Origin: DASXRA01 sp036506155
GTDB taxonomy: Bacteria > Actinomycetota > Actinomycetes > Mycobacteriales > Jatrophihabitantaceae
Direction: 5' to 3'
Assembly: GCA_036506155.1 (NCBI GenBank)
Contig: DASXSF010000115.1
Coordinates: 62,001 to 126,000, forward strand
Length of the DNA stretch: 64,000 nt
Part shown: in pieces, positions 62,191 through 64,000 of the stretch
Layout: each line of letters begins with the position of its first letter
How positions within the stretch are numbered: the stretch's first letter is position 1
Position numbers and translations under genes: made by a program
Notes under the pieces: model-generated
Databases searched by the model: none
What the model was told of the DNA's origin: nothing
Seen by the model: the letters and a program-made list of their open reading frames with translations, nothing else

Positions 62191-63096
62191 TTATGCAGCT
62201 GAGCTGTGGAAGTAGTGGCCCTCGTCGAGGTCGTCGATGAGCCCTGGATGCGTTGGCTGCCAGCCCAGGAGTTGCCGGGTGAGCGCGCTGGACGTGGGGT
62301 TGTCGAGGGAGACCAAGCCGCCGAGGAAGCCGAAGTGCGCGGCGGCATCGTCTGCGGGAATCGTCGCCACCGGCACGTTCAGGTGGCGACCGATGACCTC
62401 GGCGATGTCCCGGAAGGGCACCCCCTCGTCGGCGACCCCGTGGAAGCGCGACCCTGCTGGAGCAGCCTCAAATGCCAGGCGGTACAGCCGCGCGGCATCG
62501 AGGGTGTGGACCGCGGGCCAGCGGTTGGATCCGTCTCCGACATAGGCGGATACTCCTTTGTCGCGGGCGACGTTGATCAGGCGGTGGGCGAAGCCGTGGT
62601 GATCCAGGAAGCTGTGCACCAGCGGTGACAGGCGGACGACCGACGACCGCACGCCGCGCTCGGCCAACGCGACGGTGACGTTCTCCGAATCCACGCGGGG
62701 CCCGGCGTCGAGCGTGTCCTGTTCGGTACCGAGGCGTCCCGGTGCGGCGAACGCGAGCAGGAGCGTTCCCGAGGTGACCACGAACGGCTTCTCGGAACCT
62801 TCGAGCGCCGCTCCCATCGCCTCGACAGCATGCAGATCGGCTTCGGCCGCGCGGGGGATGTCCTCGAGATCGTGCTTGAAGGCTAGGTGGATGACGCCGT
62901 CGGCCGCGTCAGCGGCCTTGCGCAATGTGTCCAGGTCGTCGAGGTCGCCGCGCTGCACGTCGGCCCCCGCTGCCGTCAGCAACGCAGCTGACTCGTCCGA
63001 GCGGGCCAAGCCGACCACCTCGTGCCCGGCCTCGAGGAGTTCGGGAATGACGGCCGAACCGATGTGCCCGGACGCTCCGGTGACGAGTACCCGCAT
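62191..63096 (-). CDS. NAD-dependent epimerase/dehydratase family (extended SDR)
   Basis: A 301-residue extended SDR: MRVLVTGASGHIGSAVIPEL (NAD(P) site), LARSDESAALL, ADGVIHLAFKHD, SGTLLLAF, and RWPAVHTLDAARLYRL. The usual YxxxK is not obvious, so it may be an atypical reductase. It is divergent from a TetR gene, and two perfect palindromes lie in the gap, one of them 23 bases upstream of its start. GGGAGG precedes the ATG at 63096. It is likely an inducible detoxification enzyme. Confidence 0.85.
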   Translation of the reverse strand: MRVLVTGASGHIGSAVIPELLEAGHEVVGLARSDESAALLTAAGADVQRGDLDDLDTLRKAADAADGVIHLAFKHDLEDIPRAAEADLHAVEAMGAALEGSEKPFVVTSGTLLLAFAAPGRLGTEQDTLDAGPRVDSENVTVALAERGVRSSVVRLSPLVHSFLDHHGFAHRLINVARDKGVSAYVGDGSNRWPAVHTLDAARLYRLAFEAAPAGSRFHGVADEGVPFRDIAEVIGRHLNVPVATIPADDAAAHFGFLGGLVSLDNPTSSALTRQLLGWQPTHPGLIDDLDEGHYFHSSAA

Positions 63097-63118
63097 GAGA
63101 AGACCTCCCAGCCCATTG

Positions 63119-63135
63119 ATGTCAGTCACTGACAT
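63119..63135. promoter_or_regulatory. TetR operator 1 (epimerase side)
   Basis: ATGTCAGT (63119-63126) and ACTGACAT (63128-63135) are perfect inverted arms with one central base. It lies 23 bases upstream of the epimerase start and so in its promoter. It shares the TGTCA half-site with operator 2. Confidence 0.8.
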
Positions 63136-63146
63136 GACGCTAGCAC

Positions 63147-63169
63147 GTGATGACAGGCCCTGTCATCAC
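63147..63169. promoter_or_regulatory. TetR operator 2 (TetR side)
   Basis: The arms GTGATGACAGG and CCTGTCATCAC form a perfect 23-base palindrome around one C. It ends two bases before TAGACT (63171-63176), the likely -10 of the TetR gene, so binding would block that promoter: autorepression. Confidence 0.85.
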
Positions 63170-63183
63170 ATAGACTTGCGGTC

Positions 63184-63741
63184 GTGGGTCGATGGCAGCC
63201 GAACGCACGTGGTCGACTCGAGCAGGCTGCCTTGGAGCTATTCAGTGAGCAGGGCTTCGAACGGACCACAGTTGCCGAAATTGCTAGGCGTGCCGGGTTG
63301 ACCGAGCGAACGTTCTTCCGGTACTTCGCCGACAAGCGCGAGGTTCTCTTCCCGAGCGCCCTACAGGAGTTTCTCGTGAGCAGGCTCGCGGATGCTTCCG
63401 ATGCGATCGCGCCGATAGACGCGGTTGCCGCAGCCCTCGAGGCTGCTGGCGGCATGCTCGAAGAGCGCCGCGACTACGCCCGCAAGCGCCACGCCGTGAT
63501 CGCTGCGCACCCGGGATTGCAAGAACGGGAGCTGATCAAGCTCGCCTCAATCGCGTCCGCGATGGCCGACGAGTTGCGCCGGCGCGGGGTCGCAGACTCG
63601 GCGGCAAGTCTCACGGCTGAGGCAGGGATAGCTGCCTTCAGGGTCGCGTTCGACCGGTGGATCAAGGACAACGAGCGCGACCTGTCGCAACTCATCAGAG
63701 AGTCACTCGACGAGCTCAAGACCGTAACCGCTGGCAAGTGA
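63184..63741 (+). CDS. TetR-family transcriptional regulator
   Basis: A 185-residue repressor. The HTH is in residues 8-50 (LEQAALELFSEQGFERTTVA, RAGLTERTFFRYFADKREV); the rest is the helical ligand domain. The GTG at 63184 sits seven bases after TAGACT with no ribosome site, so the message is probably leaderless. It very likely represses the divergent epimerase gene and itself through the two operators. Confidence 0.9.
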   Translation: MGRWQPNARGRLEQAALELFSEQGFERTTVAEIARRAGLTERTFFRYFADKREVLFPSALQEFLVSRLADASDAIAPIDAVAAALEAAGGMLEERRDYARKRHAVIAAHPGLQERELIKLASIASAMADELRRRGVADSAASLTAEAGIAAFRVAFDRWIKDNERDLSQLIRESLDELKTVTAGK

Positions 63742-63874
63742 CGCGCTTGGTCGTCTTTTAGAACGGCAGCGACGGAGGTCGTTGTCCGCGCGGTGTCTTG
63801 CGTCGCCGGCTTGCGGATTCTCCCTATGGAATAAGGGTAGACGGCACATGTGGCGGTTGATAGACTCGCACACA

Positions 63875-64000
63875 TGTTCGAGCACTCGCCGCCGGTCTCG
63901 GAGGTCGACGTGCTCGCCTCCCCGGACGCGGTCGCCGCCGAACTGGCCACCAGCCTGCCCCGCGGCGATGACACGGCGGCGCTGCTCCTGCTCGACCCGG
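63875..64000 (+). CDS. N-terminal fragment of an unidentified protein, cut by the window end
   Basis: ATG at 63875, open to the window end (42 codons): MFEHSPPVSEVDVLASPDAV, then AAELATSLPRGDD and a run of Leu. A -10-like TAGACT (63862-63867) lies seven bases upstream, again suggesting a leaderless message. The start resembles actinobacterial DUF222/HNH endonuclease-type proteins, but too little is visible to be sure. Confidence 0.5.

Noticed and set aside
1..64000. CRISPR arrays, tRNA or rRNA genes, insertion sequences, integrases, phage or plasmid functions
   Set aside because: None could be supported by reading. The rearrangements seen have no transposon ends or target duplications nearby.

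Overview
This is a high-GC, gene-dense stretch of chromosome from an actinobacterium. The evidence is strong GC bias at third codon positions, many GTG and TTG starts, 4-base ATGA/GTGA overlaps, an ECF41 sigma factor with its partner enzyme, LLM-class flavin/F420-type oxidoreductases, an Rpf/LysM protein behind a c-di-AMP riboswitch-like leader, and many MarR, TetR, ROK and NarL-type regulators. The genus cannot be fixed from the sequence. No rRNA, tRNA, CRISPR array, transposase or phage gene was seen.

Layout. 1-5.4 kb: a frameshifted subtilisin-like protease cut by the window edge, a ROK regulator and a GH3 beta-glucosidase, all on the minus strand. 5.5-10.4 kb: an ECF41 sigma factor and its divergent AhpD-like partner with matching promoters, then an F420/NADP-type reductase and two LLM oxidoreductases divergent from a MarR regulator with a double-palindrome operator. 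10.5-19.9 kb: small redox and methyltransferase genes, each next to its own regulator (MarR, MerR, MarR), plus an AraC remnant. 19.9-23.4 kb: an operon of ABC exporter, frameshifted sensor kinase and NarL regulator. 23.7-27.4 kb: a frameshifted parallel beta-helix protein, two VOC proteins, a universal stress protein and NAD kinase. 27.7-35.3 kb: a tightly coupled four-gene operon with two CzcA/CusA-like RND pumps, a shortened adaptor-like lipoprotein and a secreted protein, convergent with a two-component system. 37.5-41.1 kb: molybdate uptake (modABC), a TOBE regulator and a molbindin; ModC lacks its Walker B segment. 41.1-50.6 kb: a mixed region with a decayed methyltransferase, a SpeD-like protein, hydrolases, an SDR, an orphan HypX, a DUF1345 protein, a LuxR/GTPase truncation junction, OsmC and a heavily decayed hydrolase-LuxR gene. 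50.6-58.4 kb: phospholipase C, Rpf, LysR, small genes and a hydrolase. 56.8-62.2 kb: a divergent PNGase A and GH92 mannosidase pair. 62.2-64.0 kb: an epimerase/TetR divergon with two perfect operators and the start of one more gene.

The genes suggest a soil- or plant-associated saprophyte: secreted glycosidases (GH3, GH92), PNGase A, a pectate-lyase-like fold, protease and phospholipase C. PNGase A and GH92 probably work in sequence on N-glycans. Much of the rest is small-molecule redox and stress response under local regulators.

Two themes stand out. First, several genes are damaged. Some lesions are clearly biological: large deletions, a 14-bp tandem duplication, and head-to-head truncations at about 5281 and 46690. 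Others are single missing bases, several in G runs, and could be consensus errors; these should be told apart before anything is called a pseudogene. Second, some unusual proteins deserve work: the RND operon in a Gram-positive, the SpeD-like protein that keeps the cleavage serine but has Tyr in place of the usual active-site His, the Walker-B-less ModC with a stray second modC fragment 10 kb away, and the orphan HypX.
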